Notes: generated from the sequence alone by a model not told the origin. Positions 39,447 through 50,073 are shown, counted from the stretch's first letter. The stretch: DNA of 64,000 nucleotides from Mixta sp. Marseille-Q2659 (GCF_940807255.1 NZ_CALNWY010000012.1:1-64000); one strand, 5' to 3'. Made by a program: numbers and translations.

Positions 39447-39989
39447 AAACAGAGCTGTACCTCGTTTTGCTTAATAGCGTTATCACATATTCGATAATTT
39501 ATGGCAAGTTATTTTTAAACGGTGATCGAGCTGTCGCACATTTATTGCAAATTCGTCGCATGCTTTGCACATTTAAGCATTATGCCGTCATAAAAAATTT
39601 CTTAACGCCAGACCTTTTTATTGACTTAGCGTGCGCCACATCCAGCAGCACATGGGCCTGAAGAGACGTGCGTCTCCGCAACGCTGTTAGTGGCTTCTCA
39701 TTGTAACTGAACAATATTGCATATTTATTGCATCTTTAAACTGCTCTTTTTGACGCAACCTGTCGGCTTGCAGGGCCAGATAAAACCAGAAAAAAGCATA
39801 AATGAATTAGCAAATCCGATTCAGCTTTTATCTGTTGCACCAAAATCAGGAAAATATAAATTAATCTGCCCCAAATAAACGCAGCGATATTATTTCAGGC
39901 TACTTTATCTCTTTTGAATAAGGCGGCTCAGCTAACTTAATGACATCGCTGCGCTATTAAATTAACGGATCGCCAAAATCAGATTATTC
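39447..39989. other. Long AT-rich region upstream of yobF-cspC
   Basis: About 540 bases. It must hold the yobF-cspC promoter and the end of the next gene. A 64-codon plus-strand frame (39467-39661) has no recognised relative and no ribosome-binding site, so I do not call it. No RNA gene is recognised. Confidence 0.5.
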
Positions 39990-40988
39990 TTAATCGATAT
40001 TATTTAAGTTGGCCCTTTCGCCTATTCGCCAGGGCCGGAAACGCGAGGGATCCTGGTTCGCTGCCGACAACGCCTGCGCTAATGCCTGCGGCGGCTCATC
40101 CAGTGATTCATCGGCCAGTTCAAATACGCCCCAGTGAATAGGAATGGTGACCGGAGCCCCAATTGCCTGATGCAACGATACCGACTGTTGCGGATTCATA
40201 TGCTGTCCGCTCATAAACCACTCTGGCGCATAAGCACCGACGGGCAAGGCGGCCAGATTAAACGGCCCCAGCCGCCGCGCAATATCCAGCAGGTTTTCTG
40301 AATAGCCGCTATCGCCGGAAAACCAGAAGTTCAGCGTGGCCGTTGTTACGGTCCAGCCGCACCACAGCGAGCGGTTGCGATCGTGCAGCGTGCGCATACT
40401 CCAGTGACGCGCGGGCACCGCATGAAAGGTCACACCGTGGCGCTGCGTTTGCTGCCACCAGTCGAGCTGAATAACCTGCCTGGCGCCCATGCGTCGAAAC
40501 CAGGGTTCCAGCCCCAGCGGCACAATAAACTGTACCTCCGGGAAGCGGCGCAAAATGGCTTTAATCGTGGAGCGATCGAGATGGTCGTAGTGATTGTGAG
40601 AAATAAGCACCCAGTCGAGCGCGGGCAGATCGCGAATGGCAAGCGGAGCGGGCGTTTTGCGTTTCGGCCCAAGAAAGCGCAGCGGAGAAGCCCTGTCAGA
40701 CAGTACCGGATCAATTAAACCGTAGCGCCCTTCAAGGCGCAGCATAATCGCGGCATGGCCCAGCCACCAAACGGCATCCTGCTCGCCACTCAGATCGGCT
40801 TTCAGGCACCATTGTTGTGCAAAGGCCTGATAACCCTGCTGCGGCGGAAAAGGTAATCCCTGTGCTTTCCGCTCTTTGCGCCAGCGTTGGAGATCGCCGG
40901 GCTGTCGCAGCTCGGGTTCAGGATTGCGAAAGCCTTCTGGCGTGTGGTGCGGTTTTGCCTCGTCGTACCAGGGATTTTGCCATTTCAT
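39990..40988 (-). CDS. MBL-fold metallo-hydrolase (NAPE-PLD-like)
   Basis: A 332-residue protein with the zinc-binding HxHxDH-type motif SHNHYDHLD, preceded by VWWLGHAAIMLRLEG. Later ligands are probably FSGDSGYSEN and IPIHWGVFEL. The N-terminal WYDEAKPHHTPEGFRNP and overall pattern match the N-acyl-phosphatidylethanolamine phospholipase D-like branch (UlaG/YtnP-like); the physiological substrate is unknown. It has no signal peptide. In E. coli the corresponding spot between yobF/cspC and yebO carries no such gene, so this is a local insertion. Confidence 0.85.
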   Translation of the reverse strand: MKWQNPWYDEAKPHHTPEGFRNPEPELRQPGDLQRWRKERKAQGLPFPPQQGYQAFAQQWCLKADLSGEQDAVWWLGHAAIMLRLEGRYGLIDPVLSDRASPLRFLGPKRKTPAPLAIRDLPALDWVLISHNHYDHLDRSTIKAILRRFPEVQFIVPLGLEPWFRRMGARQVIQLDWWQQTQRHGVTFHAVPARHWSMRTLHDRNRSLWCGWTVTTATLNFWFSGDSGYSENLLDIARRLGPFNLAALPVGAYAPEWFMSGQHMNPQQSVSLHQAIGAPVTIPIHWGVFELADESLDEPPQALAQALSAANQDPSRFRPWRIGERANLNNID

Positions 40989-41011
40989 CCTTTCGCTCCT
41001 TAGCTGTTTAC

Positions 41012-41272
41012 TTATCGTTCCGGGATCAGGCGTGTAAAGTCCTGCTCCTGCAGAGTGTCCCCGCTACTTTCCTCATCGCCCGCCGCCTGCTCAGCCAGCC
41101 GAAGCAGTAGCGCGTTCTGTTTTTTCTGCTCATCGAGCAGCGCTTCCAGCAGACGAATCTGTTCGCTGGCGCGCACGCTGGCTCGATTCACGAAAAACCA
41201 CGCAATCAGCCCAAAGAGTGCGAACAGGACTCCACTAATCAGCGGCATCAGGCCGCCGTTTAATTCATTCAT
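41012..41272 (-). CDS. yebO: YebO-family small membrane protein
   Basis: An 86-residue protein with one membrane segment (residues 8-28) followed by a coiled-coil-like stretch, QIRLLEALLDEQKKQNALLL. It ends DFTRLIPER, like the E. coli YebO tail (DIIRLVAER). The function is unknown. In E. coli yebO is followed by mgrB, but here there is no mgrB between yebO and yobH. Confidence 0.85.
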   Translation of the reverse strand: MNELNGGLMPLISGVLFALFGLIAWFFVNRASVRASEQIRLLEALLDEQKKQNALLLRLAEQAAGDEESSGDTLQEQDFTRLIPER

Positions 41273-41444
41273 AACAACCTCTGTTTATCTCTCGTTACAC
41301 TGACGATTTTACCTGGACCTGTATCAATTGGTAGCCGCCGCGCCGCTTTAAGCATCCTCCGATCGATCTCATCTCATCGTCAGGTTAAGCTGCCTGAGTT
41401 TTGGCAGCGAAGCGGGAAGCTTGCCATTTTTACAGGGAGATAAA

Positions 41445-41687
41445 ATGAAAATATTGCTTCGAATTGTGAGCGTGCTGGTGATTATCTGGCTGGGCCTGTT
41501 GTTTACCGGCTACGGCGTGCTGACCGGCAGCCACAAAAACGTCGCCGGTATCGGTTTGCAGTGTCAGTATCTGACGGCACGTGGCATGATTAAGGCGCAA
41601 TATCTCCACAGCGACAGCGGCATTATCGGCGTAGCGGAATGCCCGATATTGCGGAAAACATCTGAAGTGGTGGACGATAACGAATGA
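41445..41687 (+). CDS. yobH: YobH-like small exported/membrane protein
   Basis: An 80-residue protein starting at the ATG at 41445 after AGGGAGA (an ATG-like codon eight codons upstream is in frame but lacks a site). It has an N-terminal membrane or signal segment (IVSVLVIIWLGLLFTGYGVL). The later part has GIGLQCQYLTARGMIKAQYL and IIGVAECPILRK, with two conserved cysteines as in E. coli YobH. The function is unknown. It converges with kdgR. Confidence 0.87.
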   Translation: MKILLRIVSVLVIIWLGLLFTGYGVLTGSHKNVAGIGLQCQYLTARGMIKAQYLHSDSGIIGVAECPILRKTSEVVDDNE

Positions 41688-41726
41688 TGCCAGCGCGGCG
41701 CCCTTTGCGGCGCCGCGCTTTTATTA

Positions 41727-42518
41727 TCAGAAAGGATAGTGGTGATAGCCCAGCTGCGAAGAGAGCGTGCGACCGGCACGATGCAGCATGGCGACATATT
41801 CATGTTTACGTTCTTCAGAAAAGCGAATCGTCGGGAATGAGATACTCATTCCGGCAATTACCACGCCGAAGCGGTCAAAAACCGGCACCGCAATACAACG
41901 CAGCCCCTCTTCCTGCTCTTCATTATCTTCGCCGAAGCCCTGTGCTTTCACCACCTCCAGCACCTCCAGCAGCGCCGCTTCGCTACCGATCGTGTGCGGC
42001 GTGCTGCGGCGGAACTCAACCTCACGCAAAATCTCATGCACTTCGGCGCGATCGCGCCAGGCGAGCAGCACTTTACCGATCGCGGTACTGTGCAGCGGAT
42101 TACGCCGCCCGATGCGCGAATACATGCGCAGGTTATAGAGCGAGTCGATTTTGTGAATATAGACAATGCTGTCTTCTTCCAGCGCGCCGAGGTGAATGGT
42201 CTCTTTCGTCAGGCGCGACAGCTCGCGCATCTGAATATCCGCGCTGCGGATCAGATCGACATTCTGCAGAGCTTTAGCGCCCAGCTCGAACAGCTTCAGG
42301 GTAAGCGCATACTTTTCTGATTCGCCTTCCTGCGAGACATAGCCCAGCGATTTCATGGTTTGCAGAAAACGATAAACGGTACTTTTTGACATCATCACGC
42401 GCTGTGAGAGTTCAGTAATGCCGTTTTCCCGCTCCTCACCTAACGCCTGCAAAATGCCAAATACCTTTAATACTGAGGAGACCGAGTCCGGCTGTTTATC
42501 GCCATCTACATTCGCCAT
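41727..42518 (-). CDS. kdgR: IclR-family repressor KdgR
   Basis: A 263-residue repressor of pectin and ketogluconate catabolism, responsive to 2-keto-3-deoxygluconate. An N-terminal helix-turn-helix (ITELSQRVMMSKSTVYRFLQ) is followed by the IclR effector domain with GRRNPLHSTAIGKVLLAW and CIAVPVFDRFGVVIAGMSIS. It is divergent from yebQ across about 190 bases, as in E. coli. In plant-associated Erwiniaceae it controls pectinase and pectate transport genes. Confidence 0.95.
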   Translation of the reverse strand: MANVDGDKQPDSVSSVLKVFGILQALGEERENGITELSQRVMMSKSTVYRFLQTMKSLGYVSQEGESEKYALTLKLFELGAKALQNVDLIRSADIQMRELSRLTKETIHLGALEEDSIVYIHKIDSLYNLRMYSRIGRRNPLHSTAIGKVLLAWRDRAEVHEILREVEFRRSTPHTIGSEAALLEVLEVVKAQGFGEDNEEQEEGLRCIAVPVFDRFGVVIAGMSISFPTIRFSEERKHEYVAMLHRAGRTLSSQLGYHHYPF

Positions 42519-42709
42519 GATGAAAACCTTTTTAAAATTGTTTTATTAAAAATGGAACGCCATTTCCAGTATACGTGGCTACTCCGGCGCCAGGCAATAT
42601 ACCCGCGTGACCGCGGCCACATCTGTCAGCACTTTTTATCGGCTTTTAAGGTGCAACCCGCAAGAAAAATCATTAGCATGTTGATATTCACCCTCATTAG
42701 TTTCTTATC

Positions 42710-44080
42710 ATGCCAGCAACTTCTCAAATGGATGGGCTACCGCTGCCGCGCCGCTACGGCGCGATAGCCGCTATTGCTTTAGGTATTATCGTCGCGGTGC
42801 TGGATGGTACCATCGCTAACGTCGCTCTGCCGACTATCGCTAATGAGCTGCAGGCCAGTCCGGCAGAATCAATCTGGATTATTAACGCCTACCAGCTGGC
42901 GATTATCGTTTCTCTGCTTTCTTTTTCCTTTCTCGGCGATCTGCTGGGCTACCGCCGTATTTATCAGGGCGGCCTGCTGCTGTTTAGCGCTACGTCATTG
43001 TTATGCGCTTTCTCTGATTCGCTCCCTATGCTGACTTTTGCGCGCATTATGCAGGGCTTCGGCGGCGCGGCGCTGATGAGCGTCAATACCGCGCTGATAC
43101 GAATTATCTATCCGCAACGCCATCTGGGACGCGGCATGGCGATTAACGCGTTGATTGTGGCGGTGTCCAGCGCTGCCGGGCCGACGGTGGCTGCCGCAAT
43201 TCTGGCAGTAGCCTCATGGAAATGGCTGTTTCTGATTAACGTGCCTGCCGGGCTGCTGGCGCTGCTGCTCGCCTGGCGTTTTCTGCCGGAGAATACGCAG
43301 AAGTCGCAGGCACAGCGTTTCGATGTCCTCAGCGCTATCATGAATGCACTCACTTTCGGGCTGCTGCTGTCTGCGCTAAGCGGCGCGGCTCAGGGGCAGG
43401 ATTATCGGATTATTGTGGCCGAGCTGTTGGCATTGCTGGTAATTGGCACGCTATTTATCCGTCGTCAGCTTACGCTGCCGGTTCCGCTGCTGCCGGTCGA
43501 TTTGCTGCGCATTCCAATTTTCTCGCTGTCAATTTGCACCTCTGTCTGTTCATTCCTGGCGCAAATGCTGGCGATGGTTTCTCTGCCCTTCTTTTTACAA
43601 AGCGTATTGGGCAGAAGCGAAGTCGAAACCGGTCTGCTACTGACGCCCTGGCCGCTGGCGACGATGATCATGTCGCCCATCGCCGGTCGGCTGCTGGAAC
43701 GGTTTCATGCCGGTTTGCTGGGCGGTATCGGGTTGGCGATTTTTGCGGTCGGGCTGTTTGCGCTGGCGTGGCTTCCCGCCCTACCCAGCGATGGCGATAT
43801 TATCTGGCGGATGATTTTATGCGGCGCCGGTTTTGGCCTGTTCCAGTCGCCCAATAACCACACCATTATTTCCGCCGCGCCGCGTCATCGCAGCGGTGGC
43901 GCCAGCGGAATGCTGGGCACGGCGCGCCTGCTGGGACAGACTAGCGGCGCGGCGCTGGTGGCACTGATGTTTAATCTGTTTGATACTCACGGGACGCACG
44001 CTTCGCTGCTGCTGGCTGGTCTGTTTTCCAGCGTTGCCGCGCTGTTCAGCCTGTCGCGTATGCGTCAACCGCCGCAGTAA
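42710..44080 (+). CDS. yebQ: MFS transporter YebQ
   Basis: A 456-residue, 14-segment DHA2-type transporter (457 in E. coli). GIIVAVLDGTIANVALPTIA covers the first segment and the family's motif D region. FSFLGDLLGYRRIY is motif A, and GPTVAAAILAVASWKWLFLINVP is motif C and following. The substrate is unknown. It is divergent from kdgR and converges with htpX, with a shared terminator. Confidence 0.93.
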   Translation: MPATSQMDGLPLPRRYGAIAAIALGIIVAVLDGTIANVALPTIANELQASPAESIWIINAYQLAIIVSLLSFSFLGDLLGYRRIYQGGLLLFSATSLLCAFSDSLPMLTFARIMQGFGGAALMSVNTALIRIIYPQRHLGRGMAINALIVAVSSAAGPTVAAAILAVASWKWLFLINVPAGLLALLLAWRFLPENTQKSQAQRFDVLSAIMNALTFGLLLSALSGAAQGQDYRIIVAELLALLVIGTLFIRRQLTLPVPLLPVDLLRIPIFSLSICTSVCSFLAQMLAMVSLPFFLQSVLGRSEVETGLLLTPWPLATMIMSPIAGRLLERFHAGLLGGIGLAIFAVGLFALAWLPALPSDGDIIWRMILCGAGFGLFQSPNNHTIISAAPRHRSGGASGMLGTARLLGQTSGAALVALMFNLFDTHGTHASLLLAGLFSSVAALFSLSRMRQPPQ

Positions 44081-44095
44081 ACACACTGAAGGCAT

Positions 44096-44125
44096 AAAAA
44101 AGGCGACCTGGAGGTCGCCTTTTTT
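44096..44125. terminator. Bidirectional terminator between yebQ and htpX
   Basis: A perfect 14-bp stem (AAAAAAGGCGACCT with AGGTCGCCTTTTTT) around two bases, ending in T runs on both strands. Confidence 0.9.
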
Positions 44126-44136
44126 CAGTTTGCCTG

Positions 44137-45018
44137 TTATTTCAGGTACTGGCCGCTGCGCAGCGCTTCAATACGTTTGTCCAACGGCGGGTGCGACATA
44201 AAAAATTCGCTCATCGATTTCCCTTTACCGTTAATGCAGAACGCCATCATGCTGCCCGGCTCCTGCGGCTCGTAGCTGGTTTTTAACCGCTGCAGCGCCG
44301 CAATCATCTTCTCACGGCCGACCAGACGAGCAGAACCGGCATCGGCATGGAACTCACGGTGACGCGAGAACCACATGGTGATCATGCTGGCCAGAATACC
44401 AAACACAATCTCCAGCACCATCGATACGGCAAAATAGACCAGCGGGTTGCCGTTGCTGCTCTCTTCATCATCCCGGTTACCGGACAGAAAGCCAGCGGCG
44501 AGCTGCGCGATAATACGTGAGATAAAGATAACAAAGGTGTTCACGATACCCTGAATCAGCGTCATGGTGACCATATCACCGTTGGCGATATGGCTGATTT
44601 CATGCGCCAGCACCGCCTCCGCTTCGTCACGGCTCATGTTCTGTAACAGGCCAGTAGATACTGCCACCAGCGACGCATCACGACGGGCGCCGGTAGCAAA
44701 CGCGTTAATGTCAGGCGCGTGGTAAATGGCCACCTGCGGCATGGCGATGCCCGCCTGCTGCGCCTGACGCCCTACCGTTTCCATCAGCCAGCGTTCCGTT
44801 TCATTACGCGGCTGTTCAATCACTTCACCGCCAACGGAACGCAGTGCCATCCATTTCGACATCAGCAGTGAAACAAACGCACCGCCAAAGCCAAACAGAC
44901 CTGCCATTATCATCAGGCCCTGCACACTGCTTGACTGAATTCCTGTCAGGCTAAGAATGAGCCCGAATACCAACATCACGGCAAGGTTGGTCAGCAGGAA
45001 AAGAGCAATACGCATCAT
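44137..45018 (-). CDS. htpX: Membrane metalloprotease HtpX
   Basis: A 293-residue inner-membrane zinc protease that acts on damaged membrane proteins. HEISH spans residues 139-143 (His139, Glu140, His143), and the third ligand lies in [13 protein letters not shown]. Two N-terminal membrane segments and two central ones are visible. In E. coli it is controlled by CpxR; no clear double CpxR box was found in the upstream bases. It converges with yebQ. Confidence 0.96.
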   Translation of the reverse strand: MMRIALFLLTNLAVMLVFGLILSLTGIQSSSVQGLMIMAGLFGFGGAFVSLLMSKWMALRSVGGEVIEQPRNETERWLMETVGRQAQQAGIAMPQVAIYHAPDINAFATGARRDASLVAVSTGLLQNMSRDEAEAVLAHEISHIANGDMVTMTLIQGIVNTFVIFISRIIAQLAAGFLSGNRDDEESSNGNPLVYFAVSMVLEIVFGILASMITMWFSRHREFHADAGSARLVGREKMIAALQRLKTSYEPQEPGSMMAFCINGKGKSMSEFFMSHPPLDKRIEALRSGQYLK

Positions 45019-45197
45019 AAACTTTAATCTTCCTCAGTTAACTAAGCGCCCATGCGCGGATATACATCGTAGGGTCATCGCAGCGCTTTTCAAGCAACCT
45101 TAACGTTTAAGTGCCTAAAAAGACATAACTTTACATTTTGTCGCAACCTTTTTGACCTGGCGCTCAGCAGGTCATTAGGGCGGCTGAACAATCGCGC

Positions 45198-45230
45198 AAA
45201 AAAGAAAGGGCACCGCTTGCGCAGTGCCTT
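45198..45230 (-). terminator. prc terminator
   Basis: On the minus strand a GGCAC/GTGCC stem around about 10 bases is followed by CTTTCTTTTTT, just past the prc stop. Confidence 0.75.
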
Positions 45231-45254
45231 ATTTGATTGCCGTAAATGGCCGAT

Positions 45255-47300
45255 TTATTTTGCCGCTGTGGCTTTTTCGGTCGGCTGTTCCGGCTGCTGA
45301 TGGGCAAGATCGTTAGCGATATTTACCGTCTCATCCAGATAAGGATCGGGCTCCTTGTAATCCTTCGGCAGATCTTCAAGTTTAGCCAGCGGTTTTTTCC
45401 CTTCCGCTTTATAACGTGCGTTAATCCGCTCCAGACGCAGCGCATCATCTTCCTGATTCTCTTTCTCGCGCTGGGCAAGGTTGAGCGAGACGATATTGCG
45501 CTTATCCTTCATGGCGTTATAACGCTGAATATCCTTGATGATGTACTGGAACTCCGCATCTTTAGCGATACGCTCATCGTGCGCTTTTTTCAGCTGCGGC
45601 ACCAGGCTGCTTAAGTCACCCGATTTGGTATAGCTCGCCGCTTCAATGCTGTCCCACGGTAAGGCGTTATCTTCGAACTTCTCGCCCGTTTCCGCCGCTT
45701 CGATACCGGTCGGCATCAGCAGATCGGGCGTCACGCCCTTACGCTGGGTGCTGCCGCCGTTGATACGGTAGAATTTCTGAATGGTGTACTGAACCGAGCC
45801 CAGCGCAGGCCATTCAGGACGCAGCATCTGATCGTAGATACGATTCAGCGAGCGATACTGCTGAACGGTGCCTTTACCAAAGGTTGGCTCGCCGACAATC
45901 AGCGCGCGGCCATAATCCTGCATGGCTGCCGCAAAGATCTCCGACGCTGAGGCGCTGAAGCGATCGACCAGCACCACCAGCGGGCCTTTGTAATAGACTA
46001 CGCCGTCATTATCGCTGTCTTCACGCACCTTGCCGTTATTATCGCGCACCTGAACCACCGGGCCGCTCGGAATAAACAGGCCAGAAAGCGAGACTGCTTC
46101 GGTCAGGGCACCGCCGCCGTTGGTGCGCAGATCGATCACCACGCTGTCTACGTGCTGCTTCTGCAGTTTCTGTAGCTGCACCTTCACGTCATCGGTCAGA
46201 CCTACATAGAAGCCTGGAATATCCAGCACGCCAACCTTATCTTTGCCGACGTTATGCACGCTCATTTTCACCGCGCGATCTTCCAGACGGATTTTTTCGC
46301 GCGTCAGCGTGATGGTTCGGGTTTTGGTGCCCTTTCCGGCCGGCAGGATCTCCAGGCGCACTTTGCTGCCCTTCGGCCCTTTGATTTTCGCGACGACATC
46401 ATCCAGACGCAGGCCGATCACATCTTCAATCGGCTTGCCCGGCTGACCGACGCCGACAATGCGATCGCCGACGTTCAGCGCTTTGCTTTTCGCTGCCGGG
46501 CCGCCCGCGACCATCGAGTTAATCACCGTGTAGTCTTCATCCATTTGCAGCACGGCGCCGATCCCTTCCAGCGACAGGCTCATTTCGGTATTAAACTGCT
46601 CGGTATTGCGCGGCGACAGATAGTTGGTATGCGGATCGATCTCATGCGCGAAGGCATTCATCGCCAGCTGGAACACATCTTCACTGTTGCTCTGCGCCAG
46701 GCGACGAATGGCAGAATTGTAACGCTTGGTGAGGATCTCTTTGATTTCGGCATCTTTCTTGCCGGTCAGCTTCAGGCTGAGCTGATCGTATTTAACTTTG
46801 GCGTCCCACAGCGCATTCAGCTCGGCGACGTTTTTCGGCCACGGCGCCTTGCTGCGATCGGTATCGATCGTGTCGTTACCGGTGAAATTCATAGGCCGGT
46901 TCAGTACCGACAACGCATACTGATAACGCTCAAACCGACGCTTTTGCGCCAGATTGAATAAATCGTAGAATACCGTCAGCTTGCCGCTGCGTAGCTCATC
47001 GCCCAGCGTGGTTTTCTTATCGGCAAACTGCGCCACATCCGTTGCCAGCAGCACGTTATGGCTGTAGTCCAGCATATTCAGATAGCGGTCGAAGATTTTT
47101 GCTGAGAACTGTTGATCGAGATCGAACTGGCGGTAGTGAGAGCGGGTAAAACGTGAGGTAACGCGTTCGCTAACGGTAGCGTGCTGCGGTTCTTCATGCA
47201 GCTGCGGAATTTGATCCGCACGGGTAATGCTGTCAGCGGCAATGGCCTGACCTGCCAGCAGCAGGCCCGCCATTACGCTCATCTTAAAAAATGTGTTCAT
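45255..47300 (-). CDS. prc: Carboxy-terminal processing protease Prc (Tsp)
   Basis: A 681-residue periplasmic serine protease (682 in E. coli) that trims FtsI and degrades SsrA-tagged periplasmic proteins and MepS. The signal peptide is at residues 1-21 (ending AIA). A PDZ domain lies near residues 240-320 (MSLSLEGIGAVLQMDEDY). The catalytic Ser-Lys pair is in DRFSASASEIFAAAM and GEPTFGKGTVQQY. The C-terminal domain follows. It lies 19 bases downstream of proQ, as in E. coli. Confidence 0.97.
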   Translation of the reverse strand: MNTFFKMSVMAGLLLAGQAIAADSITRADQIPQLHEEPQHATVSERVTSRFTRSHYRQFDLDQQFSAKIFDRYLNMLDYSHNVLLATDVAQFADKKTTLGDELRSGKLTVFYDLFNLAQKRRFERYQYALSVLNRPMNFTGNDTIDTDRSKAPWPKNVAELNALWDAKVKYDQLSLKLTGKKDAEIKEILTKRYNSAIRRLAQSNSEDVFQLAMNAFAHEIDPHTNYLSPRNTEQFNTEMSLSLEGIGAVLQMDEDYTVINSMVAGGPAAKSKALNVGDRIVGVGQPGKPIEDVIGLRLDDVVAKIKGPKGSKVRLEILPAGKGTKTRTITLTREKIRLEDRAVKMSVHNVGKDKVGVLDIPGFYVGLTDDVKVQLQKLQKQHVDSVVIDLRTNGGGALTEAVSLSGLFIPSGPVVQVRDNNGKVREDSDNDGVVYYKGPLVVLVDRFSASASEIFAAAMQDYGRALIVGEPTFGKGTVQQYRSLNRIYDQMLRPEWPALGSVQYTIQKFYRINGGSTQRKGVTPDLLMPTGIEAAETGEKFEDNALPWDSIEAASYTKSGDLSSLVPQLKKAHDERIAKDAEFQYIIKDIQRYNAMKDKRNIVSLNLAQREKENQEDDALRLERINARYKAEGKKPLAKLEDLPKDYKEPDPYLDETVNIANDLAHQQPEQPTEKATAAK

Positions 47301-47319
47301 GCCCAGGTTGGCCTCCGTT

Positions 47320-48015
47320 TCAGAACTGTAAATGTTCTGCGCGTACGATCATTGCCAGACCGGAAGCCAGCTGTACCCGGACGCCATCCTTAGAGATTTC
47401 CAGAACGGTTGCATCCATCGCGCTTTTGCCGGCTTTCACTTTGATATTTTGACCGGGCTGTAGCGCTGAGGTATCGGTAACGGGCTGCGGACGCGGCTGT
47501 TGAGCCTGACGCGGCGCAGCGGTAGCGCGCTCCTGAGCAGGACGCGCATCGTTAGCACGCGGTTTGCGCGCAGGCTGACGCTCGCCTTCAGCAGGTTTGC
47601 GGCTGACGGCTTTGCGCGGACGACGGGCAGGCGTTTCCTCGCCGGCTTCACGCTTTTTCGCCTGTTGCTGCTGGCGCTGCTGCTGAATACGGGCTTTTGC
47701 TTCTTCAAGCTGTTTGCGCGCATGTTCAACATGCTGCTCTTCCAGCTCACCGCAGGGATTGCCGTCCAGATCGACGCGGGTTGCGCCTGCTTTGACGCCG
47801 TACAGGTAGCGCCAGCTGGAGGTATAAAGACGCAGAGCGGAACGTAATTGCGTTTTGCTCAGGCTCATTTCACCCTGAACACGTTCGACGAGGTCCTGAA
47901 AGATACCGATTTTAAGCGGACGCGCTTCACCTTCGGCACTAAAGCAGTGCGGGAAACGCTCCGCAAGCCAGGCGATGACTTCTTTACTGCTATTCAACTT
48001 AGGTTGATTTTCCAT
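47320..48015 (-). CDS. proQ: RNA chaperone ProQ
   Basis: A 231-residue RNA-binding protein that stabilises and matches small RNAs with mRNAs. The N-terminal FinO-like domain includes [20 protein letters not shown] and [16 protein letters not shown] basic glutamine/lysine-rich linker covers residues 105-180. The C-terminal Tudor-like domain ([20 protein letters not shown]) ends the protein. It precedes prc and shares its transcript; msrC lies upstream on the same strand. Confidence 0.96.
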   Translation of the reverse strand: MENQPKLNSSKEVIAWLAERFPHCFSAEGEARPLKIGIFQDLVERVQGEMSLSKTQLRSALRLYTSSWRYLYGVKAGATRVDLDGNPCGELEEQHVEHARKQLEEAKARIQQQRQQQQAKKREAGEETPARRPRKAVSRKPAEGERQPARKPRANDARPAQERATAAPRQAQQPRPQPVTDTSALQPGQNIKVKAGKSAMDATVLEISKDGVRVQLASGLAMIVRAEHLQF

Positions 48016-48111
48016 GAAATTTCCTGATTACAACGGGTTTGCCAACCAGCGCGGGCATGAACAGGCGACATTATAATGACCCCATCGGCAATTGCCACGA
48101 AATCCAGCGCT

Positions 48112-48612
48112 TTAGCAACGATTCAGATAAATAAATTTTTTAACATCGCTGTTGGCCAACACCTCGCACAGCCCATCAGTGAAGGTTTGCAGTCCGGCCT
48201 CATCTTCGCTGTCAAAACGATTGAACACCGTGCTGTCAATATCCAGGACGCCGATCACTTCACCATCCACCACCAGCGGTAGCACGATTTCGGCATTGCT
48301 GGCGGCATCGCAGGCGATATGACCGGGGAAGGCGTGAACATCGTCAACGCGCTGCACTTTTTTCTTTGCAACTGCCGTGCCACAAACGCCGCGACCGACC
48401 GGAATACGCACGCAGGCGATTTTCCCCTGGAACGGCCCCAGCACCAGCATCTTCTCTTCGGTTAGCAGATAGAAGCCCGCCCAGTTAACCCCTTCCAGCC
48501 GCTCGAACAGTAGTGCGCTGCTGTTGCTTAGCGCCGCCAGAAAGCTGGTTTCACCGGCGATAAGCGCGCGCAAATCGCGATTTAGATCGTGATAAAATTC
48601 TTGTTTGTTCAT
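48112..48612 (-). CDS. msrC: Free methionine-(R)-sulfoxide reductase MsrC
   Basis: A 166-residue GAF-fold enzyme that reduces free methionine R-sulfoxide using thioredoxin. The three catalytic-type cysteines are Cys67 (GKIACVRIP), Cys77 (GRGVCGTA) and Cys101 (GHIACDAASN). NWAGFYLL and IGVLDIDSTVF are further family segments. It lies 96 bases upstream of proQ, as in E. coli (yebR). Confidence 0.95.
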   Translation of the reverse strand: MNKQEFYHDLNRDLRALIAGETSFLAALSNSSALLFERLEGVNWAGFYLLTEEKMLVLGPFQGKIACVRIPVGRGVCGTAVAKKKVQRVDDVHAFPGHIACDAASNAEIVLPLVVDGEVIGVLDIDSTVFNRFDSEDEAGLQTFTDGLCEVLANSDVKKFIYLNRC

Positions 48613-48831
48613 TTCCTGACCATCTCAAAAACAAGCGGACGGCAACAATCGTGCCGTCCGGTAAAATAAGCATTAAATATCCATTGCCACAAGGTGAAGG
48701 ATCGCAATAGTTAATATAACCTTAGGATCTTGCGGATCGGATTATCAAAACGGGCTATGCCCCTCAGCGTCCGTTTTGCGACTTTTTAAGGACCGTGCAT
48801 TTCTGCACGTTGAGGGTCACTGCTTTAATAT

Positions 48832-50073
48832 ATGAAAATACATACTATCAGTCACGTTCTGCCCCATGAACGTTATCAGCGTTGTCCGCAATGCGATACC
48901 CTTTTTTCCTTACCGGATGTTAAATCTTTTCAGTCAGCGCATTGCCCGCGCTGCAACGCGAAAATCCTTAACGGCCGCGACTGGTCGATGACGCGTTTGA
49001 CGGCGATGGCCATCACCATGCTTTTGCTGATGCCCTTTGCCTTTACCGAGCCGCTGATTGAGATCCGCCTGCTGGGAACGCCTATTCGCGCCAACCTGCT
49101 GACCGGCATTATGCAGATGACGATGCAGGGCGATGTGCTGACCGCCGCGATGGTCGCCTTTTGCACTATCGGCGCGCCGGTTACGCTGGTAGCGGCCATC
49201 GCCTTTCTGTTTTTCGGCGATCGGCTGGGGATGAACCTGCGCCCGGTCCTGCTGATGCTTGAACGCCTGAAAGAGTGGGTGATGCTGGATATTTATCTGG
49301 TCGGTGTGGCTGTGGCGTCGATTAAGGTGAAAGATTACGCCGACATTGAGATCGGCTACGGGCTAGTGGCCTTTGTCTCGCTGATGATATTGAGTCTGCT
49401 GACTATGATTCATCTGAATCTGGAACAGTTGTGGCATCGCTTCTATCCACAGCCGGAACCGGATGTCGAGCCGGAAAAGCTGCGCATCTGCCTGAACTGT
49501 CATCATACCGGGATGGCCGATATGCGCGGCCGCTGTCCGCGCTGCCATACGCGTCTCGCCCTGCGCCGCCCCTATAGCCTGCAAAAATCCTGGGCGGCGC
49601 TGATCTCCGCCACCATTTTGCTCATCCCGGCAAACCTGCTGCCGATTTCGGTTATTTATCTGAACGGCGGACGCCAGGAAGATACGATTTTCTCCGGCAT
49701 TCTGTCGCTCGCTTCCGGCAATATTCCGGTGGCGGCGATTGTGTTTATCGCCAGTATTCTGGTGCCCTTTACCAAAGTCATCGTGCTGCTGGTTTTACTG
49801 CTCAGCATTCATTTCCGCTGTCAGCACGGGTTGAAAACCCGTATTCGCTTGCTGCGGCTGGTGACCTGGGTCGGACGCTGGTCGATGCTCGATCTGTTTG
49901 TGATTTCATTAACCATGTCGCTGGTAAACCGTGACCAGCTGCTGGCTTTTACTATGGGACCGGCCGCCTTCTATTTTGGCGCCGCAGTAATCTTAACTAT
50001 CCTTGCCGTGCAATGGCTGGATAGCCGTCTTATTTGGGATGCTCATGCAACAAACGCCGACTACACCGACTAA
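48832..50073 (+). CDS. letA: LetA (YebS), inner-membrane partner of LetB
   Basis: A 413-residue protein of the PqiA/LetA family. Two zinc ribbons are seen: CPQCDTLF with CPRCNAKI near residues 18-43, and CLNCHHTG with CPRCHTRL near 221-245. Each is followed by four membrane segments. LetA delivers lipid to, or receives it from, LetB across the periplasm. An in-frame TAA just upstream fixes the ATG at 48832 as the earliest start. letB overlaps it by 29 bases. Confidence 0.94.
   Translation: MKIHTISHVLPHERYQRCPQCDTLFSLPDVKSFQSAHCPRCNAKILNGRDWSMTRLTAMAITMLLLMPFAFTEPLIEIRLLGTPIRANLLTGIMQMTMQGDVLTAAMVAFCTIGAPVTLVAAIAFLFFGDRLGMNLRPVLLMLERLKEWVMLDIYLVGVAVASIKVKDYADIEIGYGLVAFVSLMILSLLTMIHLNLEQLWHRFYPQPEPDVEPEKLRICLNCHHTGMADMRGRCPRCHTRLALRRPYSLQKSWAALISATILLIPANLLPISVIYLNGGRQEDTIFSGILSLASGNIPVAAIVFIASILVPFTKVIVLLVLLLSIHFRCQHGLKTRIRLLRLVTWVGRWSMLDLFVISLTMSLVNRDQLLAFTMGPAAFYFGAAVILTILAVQWLDSRLIWDAHATNADYTD

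Noticed and set aside
39467-39661. 64-codon plus-strand frame upstream of yobF
   Set aside because: No ribosome-binding site and no recognised relative; it overlaps the likely promoter region of yobF-cspC.
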